Below are positions 18,571 through 26,678 of a stretch of 47,505 bases of DNA, piece by piece; within the stretch, counting starts at the first letter, position 1, and every line of letters starts with the position of its first letter. The stretch is taken from assembly GCF_000308795.1 (NCBI RefSeq), contig NZ_BAGK01000060.1:1-47505 (forward strand), read 5' to 3'. The notes under the pieces were generated by a model. The model had not been told where the DNA came from. It ran no database searches and was given only the letters and a program-made list of their open reading frames with translations. Origin of the DNA: Nocardia thailandica NBRC 100428 (GTDB taxonomy: Bacteria > Actinomycetota > Actinomycetes > Mycobacteriales > Mycobacteriaceae). A program made the position numbers and the translations under genes.

Positions 18571-19374
18571 TCAGCCCGGCTGACAGGTGGGGCACCAGAA
18601 CAGATTCCGGCCCTCGAGGACCGCGTGCGACACCGGCGTCGCACACACCCGGCACGGTTCGCCCTGCCTGCGATAGACGTAGGTGCGGGGGCGGTCGGCC
18701 GCGTAGGACGGCGCGCCGTGATCGTGTTCGGGCCGCACCACGTGCATGCGCCCGGTCGCCACGCCGACCGGCATGAGTTCCACCAGATCCGCCCACAGCG
18801 CGTCCCACTCCGCCGCGTCGACGCCCGTGCCCGGGCGGAACGGTGAGATGCCGTGGCGGAAGAGCACTTCCGCGCGGTAGACGTTGCCGACGCCGGCGAC
18901 GACGGACTGATCCATCAGCAGCGCGCCGATCGGGCGGCGCGAGCGGCGGATCCGGGCGCCCGCCCGGCCGGGATCGGCCTCGGGATCGAGGGGGTCGGCG
19001 CCGAGGCGCGCGAGCAGGGTGTCCACCTCGGCCTCGGTGAGCACCTCGCAGGCGGTCGGGCCGCGCAGGTCGGTGCCGTAAGGGGTTGCGGCACCGACCA
19101 GGCGCATCCGCACCTGGCCGACGGGCTCGGCCATCGGCAACGGCTGTTCGGTGAACGTGCCGTACAGGCCGAGGTGCACGTGCACCGTCAGGCCCGAATC
19201 GTAGTCGTGGAACAGGTGTTTGCCGTGGGCGCGGGCGGCGACGAGGACCTGTCCGTCGACGCGCGCCGCGCCCTCGGTGAAGCGTCCCTGCGGGCTCGAC
19301 ACCCGCACCCGGTCACCGGCGAAGCGGCGCTGGTGCAGGGCGGCGAGCCGATGCAGGGTGTGACCCTCGGGCAC
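18571..19374 (-). CDS. nei2: Fpg/Nei-family DNA glycosylase (Nei2, Rv2464c homologue)
   Basis: A 267-residue bifunctional DNA glycosylase/AP lyase for oxidised bases. The mature N-terminus P-E-G-H-T-L-H gives the catalytic Pro2 and Glu3. GKHLFHDY supplies the conserved Lys, GALLMDQSVVAGVGNVYRAEVLFRH is the H2TH region, and CRVC plus CPTC near the C-terminus form the zinc finger. The sequence follows M. tuberculosis Rv2464c closely. The GTG at 19374 starts one base after the rpiB stop (TGA-G-GTG), so the pair is translationally linked. The gene also lies next to rpiB in M. tuberculosis. Confidence 0.95.
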   Translation of the reverse strand: MPEGHTLHRLAALHQRRFAGDRVRVSSPQGRFTEGAARVDGQVLVAARAHGKHLFHDYDSGLTVHVHLGLYGTFTEQPLPMAEPVGQVRMRLVGAATPYGTDLRGPTACEVLTEAEVDTLLARLGADPLDPEADPGRAGARIRRSRRPIGALLMDQSVVAGVGNVYRAEVLFRHGISPFRPGTGVDAAEWDALWADLVELMPVGVATGRMHVVRPEHDHGAPSYAADRPRTYVYRRQGEPCRVCATPVSHAVLEGRNLFWCPTCQPG

Positions 19375-19375
19375 C

Positions 19376-19849
19376 TCAGTACGCGGGCACCGCCGGGGCC
19401 ACACCGGTCTTCTCGTACTCGGCCAGGATGTCGATGCGGCGCTGGTGGCGCTCCTCGTCCGACCACGGGGTCGCGAGGAACGCGTCCACGATGGCCAGGG
19501 CCTCCTCGGTGGAGTGCATGCGGCCGCCGATGCCGATCAGCTGAGCGTTGTTGTGCTGGCGGGCCAGCTGGGCGGTCTCCACGCTCCACGCCAGGGCGCA
19601 GCGGGCGCCCGGCACCTTGTTCGCGGCGATCTGCTCGCCGTTGCCGCTGCCGCCGAAGACCAGGCCGAGCGAGCCCGGATCGGCCACCGTGCGGCGGGCC
19701 GCCTCGATGCAGAAGGCGGGGTAGTCGTCGAGCGCGTCGTACTCGAGGGCGCCGCAGTCGACGACCTCGTGTCCGGCCTGCTCGAGATGGGCCTTGACGT
19801 GATTCTTCAGTTCGAAACCGGCATGGTCGGCACCCAGGTAAACGCGCAT
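19376..19849 (-). CDS. rpiB: Ribose-5-phosphate isomerase B
   Basis: A 157-residue RpiB/LacA/LacB-family isomerase that interconverts ribulose-5-phosphate and ribose-5-phosphate in the pentose phosphate pathway. The N-terminus YLGADHAGFELK carries the substrate-binding Asp-His. The anion-hole segment GGSGNGEQIAANKVPG contains Glu72, the catalytic base in the actinobacterial subtype, in place of the Cys used by E. coli RpiB. ARQHNNAQLIGIGGR is the third signature. The C-terminal extension is of the mycobacterial kind. Start ATG at 19849; nei2 follows with one base between them. Confidence 0.97.
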   Translation of the reverse strand: MRVYLGADHAGFELKNHVKAHLEQAGHEVVDCGALEYDALDDYPAFCIEAARRTVADPGSLGLVFGGSGNGEQIAANKVPGARCALAWSVETAQLARQHNNAQLIGIGGRMHSTEEALAIVDAFLATPWSDEERHQRRIDILAEYEKTGVAPAVPAY

Positions 19850-19968
19850 GGCTGCGATTGTGTCAGGCCGGTTCCGTCGGTCCGGTGGCGGGTGAACACC
19901 GGGGGTCCGCGGGTCGCGCGGGCGGCGGAGACGGCGGAGGTGGCCGCGATGGGCCTAAGGTGCGAAGT

Positions 19969-21156
19969 ATGCGACCGCACGAACCGCACACCCGGGATTC
20001 GCCTGGTGCCCCGGGCGATTCCGGGGCCGGCGTCCCCGCCGCGCCCGTTCCCGCCTCGCCGTGGGCGCCCGTCCCGCCGTCGTCGGCGACCGGTCCGGTG
20101 CCGTCGGGGGCGCCGGTCTGGGGGCCGACGGGCCCGGTGCCCGAGACCGGCGGCGGACATCCGCAGGGCGGGCTCCCGGTGCCCTACGGCGCGGCGCCCG
20201 TCCCGCAGGCCGGGTGGTACCCGCCCGGCGGGCCGCCGGTACCGCCGCAGGGGCAGCCGCGCGGGCTGTCGCCGTACGGGCGACCCGCGCGGCACGTGTG
20301 GGAGATCCCGCTGCTGGTGATCGTCATCGGATGCACCGCCATCGCCTACCTGCTCGCGGTGCTCATCCTGGTCGGCTCGGCCTTCAGCGAGGAGGGGCTG
20401 ATCGTCAGCCCGTACGTGCTGCTGCTGGTGTTCGCGCCGGTGGTGGTGTGGCTCGGCCGAGGACTGAACTACGCCACCCAGCGGATCAACGGCGTGAAGA
20501 TGTCGCCGACCCAGTTCCCCGAGGGCTACCGCCTGGTGCAGGAGGCCGCGGCCCGCTTCGGGATGGCGACCGTGCCCGACGCCTACGTGGTCCTCGGCAA
20601 CGGCCAGATCAACGCCTTCGCCTCCGGGCACGGATTCCGCCGGTTCGTGGTCGTCTACAGCGACCTGTTCGAGATCGGCGGCGCGGCGCGCGATCCCGAC
20701 GCCCTGGCCTTCATCATCGGCCACGAGGTGGGCCACATCGCCGCCGGGCACACCTCCTACTGGCGCCAGCTCGGCATGTTCGCCGCGCCGTCGCTGCCCA
20801 TCCTCGGCTCCTCGCTCATCCGCTCCCAGGAGTACACTGCCGACAACCACGGCTTCTGCAACCGCCCCGGCGGTGCCCCCGGCGCCATGGCGACCCTCGC
20901 CGCGGGCAAATACCTCAACAGCCAGGTCGGTTTCGACGAGATGGCCGACCGCGCCGCCCGCGAGAAGGGCGGCTTCGTCTGGCTCGTGAACGCCCTGTCC
21001 AGCCACCCCGTCCTCACCTGGCGCATGTGGGCCCTGCGCGACCGCAGCAGACACGGCCCCCTCTTCTGGCGCCCCTCCGCCCGCCACCAGATCCCACCCA
21101 CCACCGGCTACCCCCCGATCACCGTCCCCCCGGCCACCCCACCGAAACCCGTCTGA
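19969..21156 (+). CDS. M48-family membrane metalloprotease (HtpX-like)
   Basis: 395 residues. The first ~105 residues are a Pro/Gly-rich low-complexity region (many VPPS, GPVP and PPGG stretches), followed by two membrane segments at about 110-165 (IPLLVIVIGCTAIAYLLAVLILVG and YVLLLVFAPVVVWLG). The protease domain has the zinc motif HEVGH (His252, Glu253, His256) and a third ligand Glu288 in RSQEYTADNHG. M48 enzymes of this type degrade misfolded membrane proteins. TAAGGT at 19956-19961 is 8 nt before the ATG at 19969, so the mRNA is nearly leaderless. The disordered Pro-rich N-terminus is typical of Nocardia and Rhodococcus versions. Confidence 0.9.
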   Translation: MRPHEPHTRDSPGAPGDSGAGVPAAPVPASPWAPVPPSSATGPVPSGAPVWGPTGPVPETGGGHPQGGLPVPYGAAPVPQAGWYPPGGPPVPPQGQPRGLSPYGRPARHVWEIPLLVIVIGCTAIAYLLAVLILVGSAFSEEGLIVSPYVLLLVFAPVVVWLGRGLNYATQRINGVKMSPTQFPEGYRLVQEAAARFGMATVPDAYVVLGNGQINAFASGHGFRRFVVVYSDLFEIGGAARDPDALAFIIGHEVGHIAAGHTSYWRQLGMFAAPSLPILGSSLIRSQEYTADNHGFCNRPGGAPGAMATLAAGKYLNSQVGFDEMADRAAREKGGFVWLVNALSSHPVLTWRMWALRDRSRHGPLFWRPSARHQIPPTTGYPPITVPPATPPKPV

Positions 21157-21166
21157 TCCGCGACGA

Positions 21167-21192
21167 TCGGCCTCGCCGCGTGGCGGGGCCGA
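21167..21192. terminator. Hairpin between convergent M48 and DUF4352 genes
   Basis: TCGGCCTCGCC (21167-21177) pairs with GGCGGGGCCGA (21182-21192) around a 4-nt loop with one G-T pair. It lies in the short gap between convergent genes. Confidence 0.6.
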
Positions 21193-21203
21193 CCGCGGGT
21201 CGG

Positions 21204-21830
21204 TCAGCGCAGGGCCACCTTGGCCCCGCCGGAGAACGCCGAGTCGTGCAACTCCAGCGCCGCGGGTGTGGTGCCCGCGGGAATGTCGAACACGACGACG
21301 ACGTCCACCGAGTTGCCCGGGTTGATCTCCGAACTCATCGCCGTGCCCTCGTTGACGTTGATCCCGGCCATGGTGTCGTTCTCGAACTCGCGGCCCCGGT
21401 CGTCGATGAGCTTCTGGTTGCCGGACCAGTAGGTCTGCGCCTTGTTGCCGATATTGGTCACCCGGACGTAGACCAGCAGGTACTCGCCCTGAGCGGTCTT
21501 CTGCAGGTACGGATTCGACCCCACGGTCTTCACCGGCGGGTCGATGGCGGTCACGGTGAACTCGAACTTGCCGTCGCGCACCGTCGCCCCGGCCGCCGCG
21601 ACATCGGACCTGCCGGGTGGTGCCGCCGAGGGCGCGCCGGCGCCGCCCGCCGCGGCCGGCGCACCCGCGGGCTGGGTGAAGGTGGGGGCGGCTTTGCTGC
21701 CCTTGTCCGTGCCGGAACCCAATGCCGCCACGCAACCGCCGAATCCGCACAGCACGAAGACACCGGCGAGCACCGACAGAACGATCACGGGTGGTGTTGT
21801 TCTTCTTCGGCGGCCGGGGCGGAAAGCCAC
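21204..21830 (-). CDS. DUF4352 membrane-anchored protein, N-terminus frameshifted
   Basis: The intact frame from a GTG at 21830 encodes a transmembrane segment (VIVLSVLAGVFVLCGFGGCVAAL), an Ala/Pro/Gly linker and a C-terminal DUF4352 immunoglobulin-like domain (GKFEFTVTAIDPPVKTVGS, GEYLLVYVRVTNIGNKAQ, VVVVFDIPAGTTPAALELHD). Such proteins are anchored in the membrane with the domain outside. The natural N-terminus seems to be in another phase: 21795-21885 read one base out of frame gives a Pro/Tyr/Gln-rich stretch (PQYPQQPYPPRPYGPGGFPP) ending in PPKKNNTT just before the membrane segment. A single extra base around 21786-21800 would explain this. The real start is therefore uncertain. Confidence 0.7.
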   Translation of the reverse strand: MAFRPGRRRRTTPPVIVLSVLAGVFVLCGFGGCVAALGSGTDKGSKAAPTFTQPAGAPAAAGGAGAPSAAPPGRSDVAAAGATVRDGKFEFTVTAIDPPVKTVGSNPYLQKTAQGEYLLVYVRVTNIGNKAQTYWSGNQKLIDDRGREFENDTMAGINVNEGTAMSSEINPGNSVDVVVVFDIPAGTTPAALELHDSAFSGGAKVALR

Positions 21831-21903
21831 CCGGGCCGTAAGGCCGTGGGGGATAAGGCTGTTGCGGATACTGCGGATCAGCTGTGGGGGTCCTGGAGGT
21901 CTA
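21786..21903 (-). other. Out-of-frame coding remnant: proline-rich N-terminus of the DUF4352 protein
   Basis: In the third minus-strand phase, codons from 21900 down to about 21790 read T-S-R-T-P-T-A-D-P-Q-Y-P-Q-Q-P-Y and on through PYGPGGFPPRPPKKNNTT, the usual cytoplasmic leader of this protein type. The phase is preceded by TAG at 21901-21903 and has no ATG, GTG or TTG. It is shifted by one base from the downstream membrane segment. Either the sequence has indel errors or the gene is damaged. Confidence 0.55.
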
Positions 21904-23159
21904 TGGCCACCAGGAGTTCTATGAGGTCGTCGACGCGGCGGAGGTTGCGGCCGGTGAGGTCCTGGATGCGGCCGAGGCGGTACTTGGCGGTGTTGAGGTG
22001 AACGCGCAGGGCGACGGCGGCTTCGCGGAGGTTCATGTCGGCGGCGGCGAAGGCGCGGATGGTGTCGGCGAGGGTGCCGCCGCGGGCGCGGTCGTCGGCG
22101 AGCAGGTCGCGGATGCGGTGATCGACGAGGTGGCGGGCGGTGTCGTCGGCGCGCAGCAGCAGGTAGCGGAACGGGCTCAGTGCGGGCAGGGCGAGCACGC
22201 CGCCGGAATCGGGGAGCAGGTCCAGCGCCGCCACCGCCCGCTGGTGCGCGTGCGGCAGGCGCGCGACCGAGGTCGCCACGGTGCTGACCGCCATCGCCAC
22301 CGAGAGCCCCTCGGCCCCGTAGGTGATCGGTCACGGCCCGCAGCCTGCCGACGAGATCGACGGTGCTGCCGTCGCGGCCGAGCACGACGATCGCGACCAC
22401 CTCGCCGCCCCGGACCCCGGCCAGGGTGCGGGTGCCGGTGACCCCGGTCCGCGCCAGCGCCGCGCACACCCGGCGCCGGGCCTCGGCCGCCGCCTCGGGC
22501 CGGTCGCCGCCCCCGAGCAGCACCGCCGTCACCACCACCATCGGCGCGCCGGGGGACAGGCCGATGCCGTGCGCATGCGCCAGCGACAGCGCGGGCCCGC
22601 CGCCGGGCAGCACGCCGTCGAGCAGGCCGTCGATCACCTCGATGGTCTCGCGGCGGTTCTCGGTGGCCAGGTACTGCTGGTGCTCGAGGAAGGCGTTCGC
22701 CGCCTGGGTGCTGATCAGGTCGCAGAAGCGCGAGAGCGGCGTGACCATCGACAGCGCCGCCTCGCGGCCGACCTCCGAATCGCCCGCGTGGCGGATCAGC
22801 GCCTTCCACAGGGCCTGCTGACTGAGCCGGAAGGCCTTGAGGTACTCGACCAGCGTCACCCCGGACTGCGCCCGGCGGGTCGCCGCGACGCGGGTGGCGC
22901 CGACGTCGGCGGGGGTGACCCGCCGGTCCTCGAGCAGCGCGCCGAGCCCGAGCCGGGTCAGCTGGGTCACCTGGTCGTGCACGTCGGCGCGGAACCGGTC
23001 GCCGCGGGCGGCGTAGGCGGGGATCTGGGCGAGGATCGCCGAGACCCCGGCGTCGGCCATGTCCTCGCTGCGGTCGTAGAGCTCGGCGACGATCCTGGTC
23101 CGCTCGGACTGCAACGTCGCCGTATCCAGCGCGCCCGGCGAGTGTGATCCAGCTGACAT
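21878..23159 (-). pseudogene. PucR/CdaR-type transcriptional regulator, frameshifted
   Basis: From the ATG at 23159 one frame encodes the N-terminal and middle regions (ILAQIPAYAARGDRFRADVHDQV, YLKAFRLSQQALWKALIRHAG, PMVVVTAVLLGG). The PucR C-terminal helix-turn-helix (NLREAAVALRVHLNTAKYRLGRIQDLTG, RVDDLIELLVAIDL) is in another frame ending at 21878. The join lies at about 22319-22330, where reading GAT then ACC-TAC-GGG-GCC-GAG-GGG restores a family-like sequence (TYGAEGLSVAMAV). The span of 1282 nt is one more than a multiple of three, so one extra base explains it; repaired length would be about 426 residues. The gene is divergent from an ABC transporter operon that it probably regulates. 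Damage could be genuine or a sequencing error. Confidence 0.8.
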
Positions 23160-23208
23160 AGCCCGCGATGCTCCAGTGCCGGCGCCGCTCTGTCAACCGG
23201 TCGCTTCC

Positions 23209-23223
23209 TGTCCGCAGAGGACA
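23209..23223. promoter_or_regulatory. Candidate operator between PucR gene and ABC transporter operon
   Basis: A perfect inverted repeat TGTCC-GCAGA-GGACA lies in the 178-nt divergent promoter region. A PucR-family protein binding here is a guess from position and symmetry. Confidence 0.4.
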
Positions 23224-23337
23224 AAACGGGCACGTCATGTTCGGTCGCCGCGTCCGATGTGCGCCCTGACCTGGACTTTTAGCCTGTGTGAACTGAATCA
23301 CTCCGTCCGGCCGGTCCGGACGCCTGCCGGAGGAAGC

Positions 23338-24096
23338 ATGCTCGACATCCAGGATCTGACGATCCGATTCGGCGGCATCACCGCCCTGCAGGACGTGGCA
23401 CTCCACGTCGACGCGGGGACCGTGGTCGGCCTCATCGGACCCAACGGGGCGGGCAAGACCACCCTGTTCAACTGCGTGAGCCGGCGCTACCGGCCCGACG
23501 CGGGCAGCATGCGCTTCGAGGGCACCGACCTGGGCGCCGTCGCGCCGTACGTGCCCGCGCGGCTCGGCATCGCCCGTACCTTCCAGAACCTCGGCCTGTT
23601 CGCCCGCATGTCGGTCCGGGACAACGTGCTCGTCGGCACCCACCACGGCGGTCGCGCCGGATTCGTCTCCGCGAGCCTGCGCCTGCCCGCGGTGCGCCGC
23701 GAGGAACGCGCGGCCGGCGAGCGCGCCGACGCCCTGCTCGACCGGCTCGGCCTGACCGGGGTGGCCGACCGGCCCGCCGCCGGGCTGCCCTTCGGCACGC
23801 TCAAGCGGGTCGAGCTGGCGCGGGCGCTGGCCGTGCGGCCCCGGCTGCTGCTGCTCGACGAACCGGTCAACGGGCTCAGCCACGGCGAGGTCGGCGAGTT
23901 CGCCGCGCTGCTGCGGGAACTGCGTGCCGAATTCGCGCTCACCATGATCGTGGTCGAGCACCACATGGGGTTCGTCATGAACACCTGTGACCGGGTGGTC
24001 TGCCTGGAGTTCGGCCGGGTCATCGCCGCGGGCACCCCCGACGAGGTCCGCGGGAATCCCGCGGTGGTGCGCGCCTACCTCGGGACCGCCGCGTGA
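23338..24096 (+). CDS. livG: Branched-chain amino acid-type ABC transporter ATP-binding protein (LivG-like)
   Basis: A 252-residue ABC ATPase with Walker A GPNGAGKTT, Q-loop region ARTFQNLGLF, Walker B RLLLLDEPVNGL and the H-loop VVEHHMGFV. The signature motif is unusual: LPFGTLKRVELARAL replaces the typical LSYGQQRRLEIARAL, and NGLS replaces AGLN after Walker B. GGAGG precedes the ATG at 23338 at a normal distance. It is the first gene of a five-gene operon; its last bases overlap the GTG of the next gene by 4 nt. HAAT-family transporters of this layout carry branched-chain amino acids, urea, amides or aromatic acids; substrate unknown. Confidence 0.92.
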   Translation: MLDIQDLTIRFGGITALQDVALHVDAGTVVGLIGPNGAGKTTLFNCVSRRYRPDAGSMRFEGTDLGAVAPYVPARLGIARTFQNLGLFARMSVRDNVLVGTHHGGRAGFVSASLRLPAVRREERAAGERADALLDRLGLTGVADRPAAGLPFGTLKRVELARALAVRPRLLLLDEPVNGLSHGEVGEFAALLRELRAEFALTMIVVEHHMGFVMNTCDRVVCLEFGRVIAAGTPDEVRGNPAVVRAYLGTAA

Positions 24097-24812
24097 CCGG
24101 CGCGGCGCTGGCGGTGGCGGGCCTGCACGCCGGGTACGGGCAGGGAACGGTGTTGCAGGACATCGGGTTCGAGGTCGCCGCGGGCGAGGTCTGCGCGATC
24201 CTCGGACCCAACGGCGCGGGCAAGACGACGCTGCTGCGCGCGCTGTCGGGGATGGTGCGGGTCCGCGGGGCCGTGCGGCTCGACGGCACCGACGTCGCCG
24301 GGCGGGCCCCCGAGGCGCTGGCCCGCCTCGGCGTCGCGCACGTCCCGGAGGGTCGCGGCACGTTCGCACCGCTGACCGTCGGGGAGAACCTGCGCCTCGG
24401 GCATTTCCGCAGGCGTGACGGCGCGCGCGCCCGCGACACCGCCCGGATGCTCGACTACTTCCCGGTCCTGCGCGAACGGTTGCGCGAGCCGGCGGGCGGG
24501 CTGTCCGGCGGCCAGCAGCAGATGCTCGCCATCGCCCGCGCGCTGCTCTCGCGGCCGCGGCTGCTCCTGCTCGACGAACCCTCGCTCGGGCTCGCCCCGG
24601 TGGTCACCCAGGAGCTGTTCCGCATCGTGGCCCGGATCAATCAGGAGGAACGAACCACGGTGATCGTCGTGGAACAGAACGCCGAACTCGCCCTCGCGAT
24701 CGCCCAGCACGCCCATGTCCTCGAGGCGGGCCGGATCGTGTTGTCGGGCACCGCGGACCGGATCCGGGCCGACGACGCGGTCGCCCGCTCCTACCTCGGA
24801 TACGAGGTGTGA
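24093..24812 (+). CDS. livF: Branched-chain amino acid-type ABC transporter ATP-binding protein (LivF-like)
   Basis: A 239-residue second ATPase of the transporter, with Walker A GPNGAGKTT, signature LSGGQQQMLAIARAL, Walker B RLLLLDEPSLGL and H-loop VVEQNAELAL. HVPEGRGTFAPLTVGENL is the LivF hallmark. The GTG start at 24093 overlaps the previous stop (GTGA), indicating coupled translation. It would form a heterodimer with the LivG-like subunit. Confidence 0.94.
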   Translation: MTGAALAVAGLHAGYGQGTVLQDIGFEVAAGEVCAILGPNGAGKTTLLRALSGMVRVRGAVRLDGTDVAGRAPEALARLGVAHVPEGRGTFAPLTVGENLRLGHFRRRDGARARDTARMLDYFPVLRERLREPAGGLSGGQQQMLAIARALLSRPRLLLLDEPSLGLAPVVTQELFRIVARINQEERTTVIVVEQNAELALAIAQHAHVLEAGRIVLSGTADRIRADDAVARSYLGYEV

Positions 24813-24813
24813 G

Positions 24814-25695
24814 ATGACGACCCTGTCCGAACATCTGCTCGCGGGGCTGACCGCGGGCGCCCTCTACGCGGGCCTGGCGCTGGCGCTGGTCCTCATCTAC
24901 CGGTTCACCGGCATCGTCAACTTCGCGCAAGGGGAACTGGCCATGTTCTCGGCCTTCCTGGCCTGGCAGCTGATGCAGACCGGGCTGCCGTTCTGGGCGG
25001 CGTTGCCCGCGACACTGGCGATCTCGTTCGCCGTCGGCGCGGTCATCGAGCGGTTCGTCATCCGCCCGGTCGAGGGCGCGCCGGAGCTCACGCTGGTCAT
25101 CGTCACCGTCGGGCTGTATTTCGTGATCAACGCGGTCGCGGGCTGGCTGTGGTCGTATCAGGTCAAGGCGGCGCCGAATCCGTTCCCGGAGGGCGGTTTC
25201 CGGCTCGGGTCGGTGCCGGTGAGCTACTACAGCGTCGGGGTGCTCGCGGTGGTCGCGGCGGTCATGGCCGCGCTGTATCTGCTGTTCCGGTTCACCACGA
25301 TCGGGCTGGCCATGCGGGCCGTGGCGTGCAACAAGCCCTCGGCCCGGCTCGTCGGCATCCGCGTCGGCGCGGTGCTGGCGCTGGGCTGGGGACTGGCCGC
25401 GCTGGTCGGCGCGGTCTCCGGGGTGCTCTCGGCGCCGCTGCTGTTCCTCGAACCCAACATGATGGGCGGCGTCCTGATCTACGCCTTCGCCGCGGCGACA
25501 CTGGGCGGGTTCGACTCACCCGGCGGCGCGGTGGCGGGCGGGCTGATCGTCGGCGTGGCCGAGACGCTGACCGGCGCCTACGTCGGCCTCGTCGGCACCG
25601 AGCTGAAGATCGGTGTGCCCCTGGTGATCATCCTCGGCGTGCTGCTGGTGCGCCCGCAGGGTCTCTTCGGCCGGGCGGCGGTGGAACGGGTATGA
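24814..25695 (+). CDS. livH: Branched-chain amino acid-type ABC transporter permease (LivH-like)
   Basis: A 293-residue inner-membrane permease with about eight hydrophobic segments, opening LLAGLTAGALYAGLALALVLIYRFTGIVNFAQGELAMFSAF, the LivH signature. The cytoplasmic coupling segment is RFTTIGLAMRAVACNKPSARLVGIRVG, and GGFDSPGGAVAGGLIVGVAE follows near the end. The ATG at 24814 begins one base after the LivF stop. It pairs with the LivM-like subunit to form the pore. Confidence 0.94.
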   Translation: MTTLSEHLLAGLTAGALYAGLALALVLIYRFTGIVNFAQGELAMFSAFLAWQLMQTGLPFWAALPATLAISFAVGAVIERFVIRPVEGAPELTLVIVTVGLYFVINAVAGWLWSYQVKAAPNPFPEGGFRLGSVPVSYYSVGVLAVVAAVMAALYLLFRFTTIGLAMRAVACNKPSARLVGIRVGAVLALGWGLAALVGAVSGVLSAPLLFLEPNMMGGVLIYAFAAATLGGFDSPGGAVAGGLIVGVAETLTGAYVGLVGTELKIGVPLVIILGVLLVRPQGLFGRAAVERV

Positions 25696-26678
25696 ACCGT
25701 GATCACGCCCCGAACTCGCCGCGCGACCTCCTGCGGCGCTACCGCACCCCCGCGCTGGTCGGCCCGCTGCTGCTCGCCGCCTGCCTGGCCCCGCTGTATC
25801 TGGTGCCGTTCCACAATTTCCAGCTCAGCATGGCCATGGTCTACGCCGTCGCGCTGCTCGGCCTGAACCTGCTGGTCGGGCACACCGGCCAGATCTCGCT
25901 CGGCCACGGCGCCTTCTTCGGCGCGGGTGCCTACGCCACCGCGATCCTGCTCGACCAGGGCCTGGCCTACCCGCTGACCCTGCCGATCGCGGCCGCGATC
26001 GCCTTCCTGCTCGGGTTCGGCCTCGGCGTCCCGGCGCTGCGATTGCGCGGGCTGTACCTGGCCCTGGTCACCCTGGCGATCGCGATCTTCTTCGTCCCCC
26101 TGCTCAAGCGCTTCGACTCGCTGACCGGCGGGTCGATGGGCCTGACCCTGACCAAGCCGGCCGCGCCCGCCTGGACCGGTCTCGCCGAGGACCAGTGGCT
26201 GTACTACCTGGCCCTGGCGGTCACGGTGGGCAGCGCGGCCCTGGTCGCCGGCCTCGTCCGCTCCCGGGTCGGCCGGGCCCTGCACGCGGTGCGCGACAAC
26301 GAGACCGCGGCCGAGGTCCTCGGCGTGCGGCCCGCCTACTACAAGACCCTCGCGTTCGCCTGGGGCGCGATGCTCGCCGGCGCGGCCGGGTGCGTCTACA
26401 CCTGGGTGATCGGGTTCGTCTCCCCGGACTCCTTCGCCGTCTCCCTCTCCATCACCCTGCTGGCCGGGTTGGTCGTCGGCGGCCTCGGGTCCGGCTGGGG
26501 ACCGCTGCTGGGCGGACTGTTCGTCATGTTCGTGCCCGGCCTCGCCCAGGACGTCAACCAGGCCGCCCCCGGCGTGGTCTTCGGCCTGCTGATCATCGCC
26601 GTCATGTTCCTCGCGCCGACCGGCCTCGCCGGTCTGGGCACCCGAGTTCTGCCCCTGCTCCGAAAGAAGACCTCATGA
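25692..26678 (+). CDS. livM: Branched-chain amino acid-type ABC transporter permease (LivM-like)
   Basis: A 328-residue permease with about nine to ten membrane segments. LNLLVGHTGQISLGHGAFFGAGAYA is the LivM family signature, and VGRALHAVRDNETAAEVLGVRPAYYKTLAFAWGA is the coupling helix region. The ATG at 25692 overlaps the previous stop by 4 nt (ATGA). The charged tail ends in LLRKKTS. Confidence 0.94.
   Translation: MNRDHAPNSPRDLLRRYRTPALVGPLLLAACLAPLYLVPFHNFQLSMAMVYAVALLGLNLLVGHTGQISLGHGAFFGAGAYATAILLDQGLAYPLTLPIAAAIAFLLGFGLGVPALRLRGLYLALVTLAIAIFFVPLLKRFDSLTGGSMGLTLTKPAAPAWTGLAEDQWLYYLALAVTVGSAALVAGLVRSRVGRALHAVRDNETAAEVLGVRPAYYKTLAFAWGAMLAGAAGCVYTWVIGFVSPDSFAVSLSITLLAGLVVGGLGSGWGPLLGGLFVMFVPGLAQDVNQAAPGVVFGLLIIAVMFLAPTGLAGLGTRVLPLLRKKTS

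Noticed and set aside
21204..23159. A single 651-codon minus-strand ORF joining a PucR-like N-terminus to a DUF4352 domain
   Set aside because: The middle third has no coding character; it is an artefact of the frameshift in the regulator plus a high-GC open frame.
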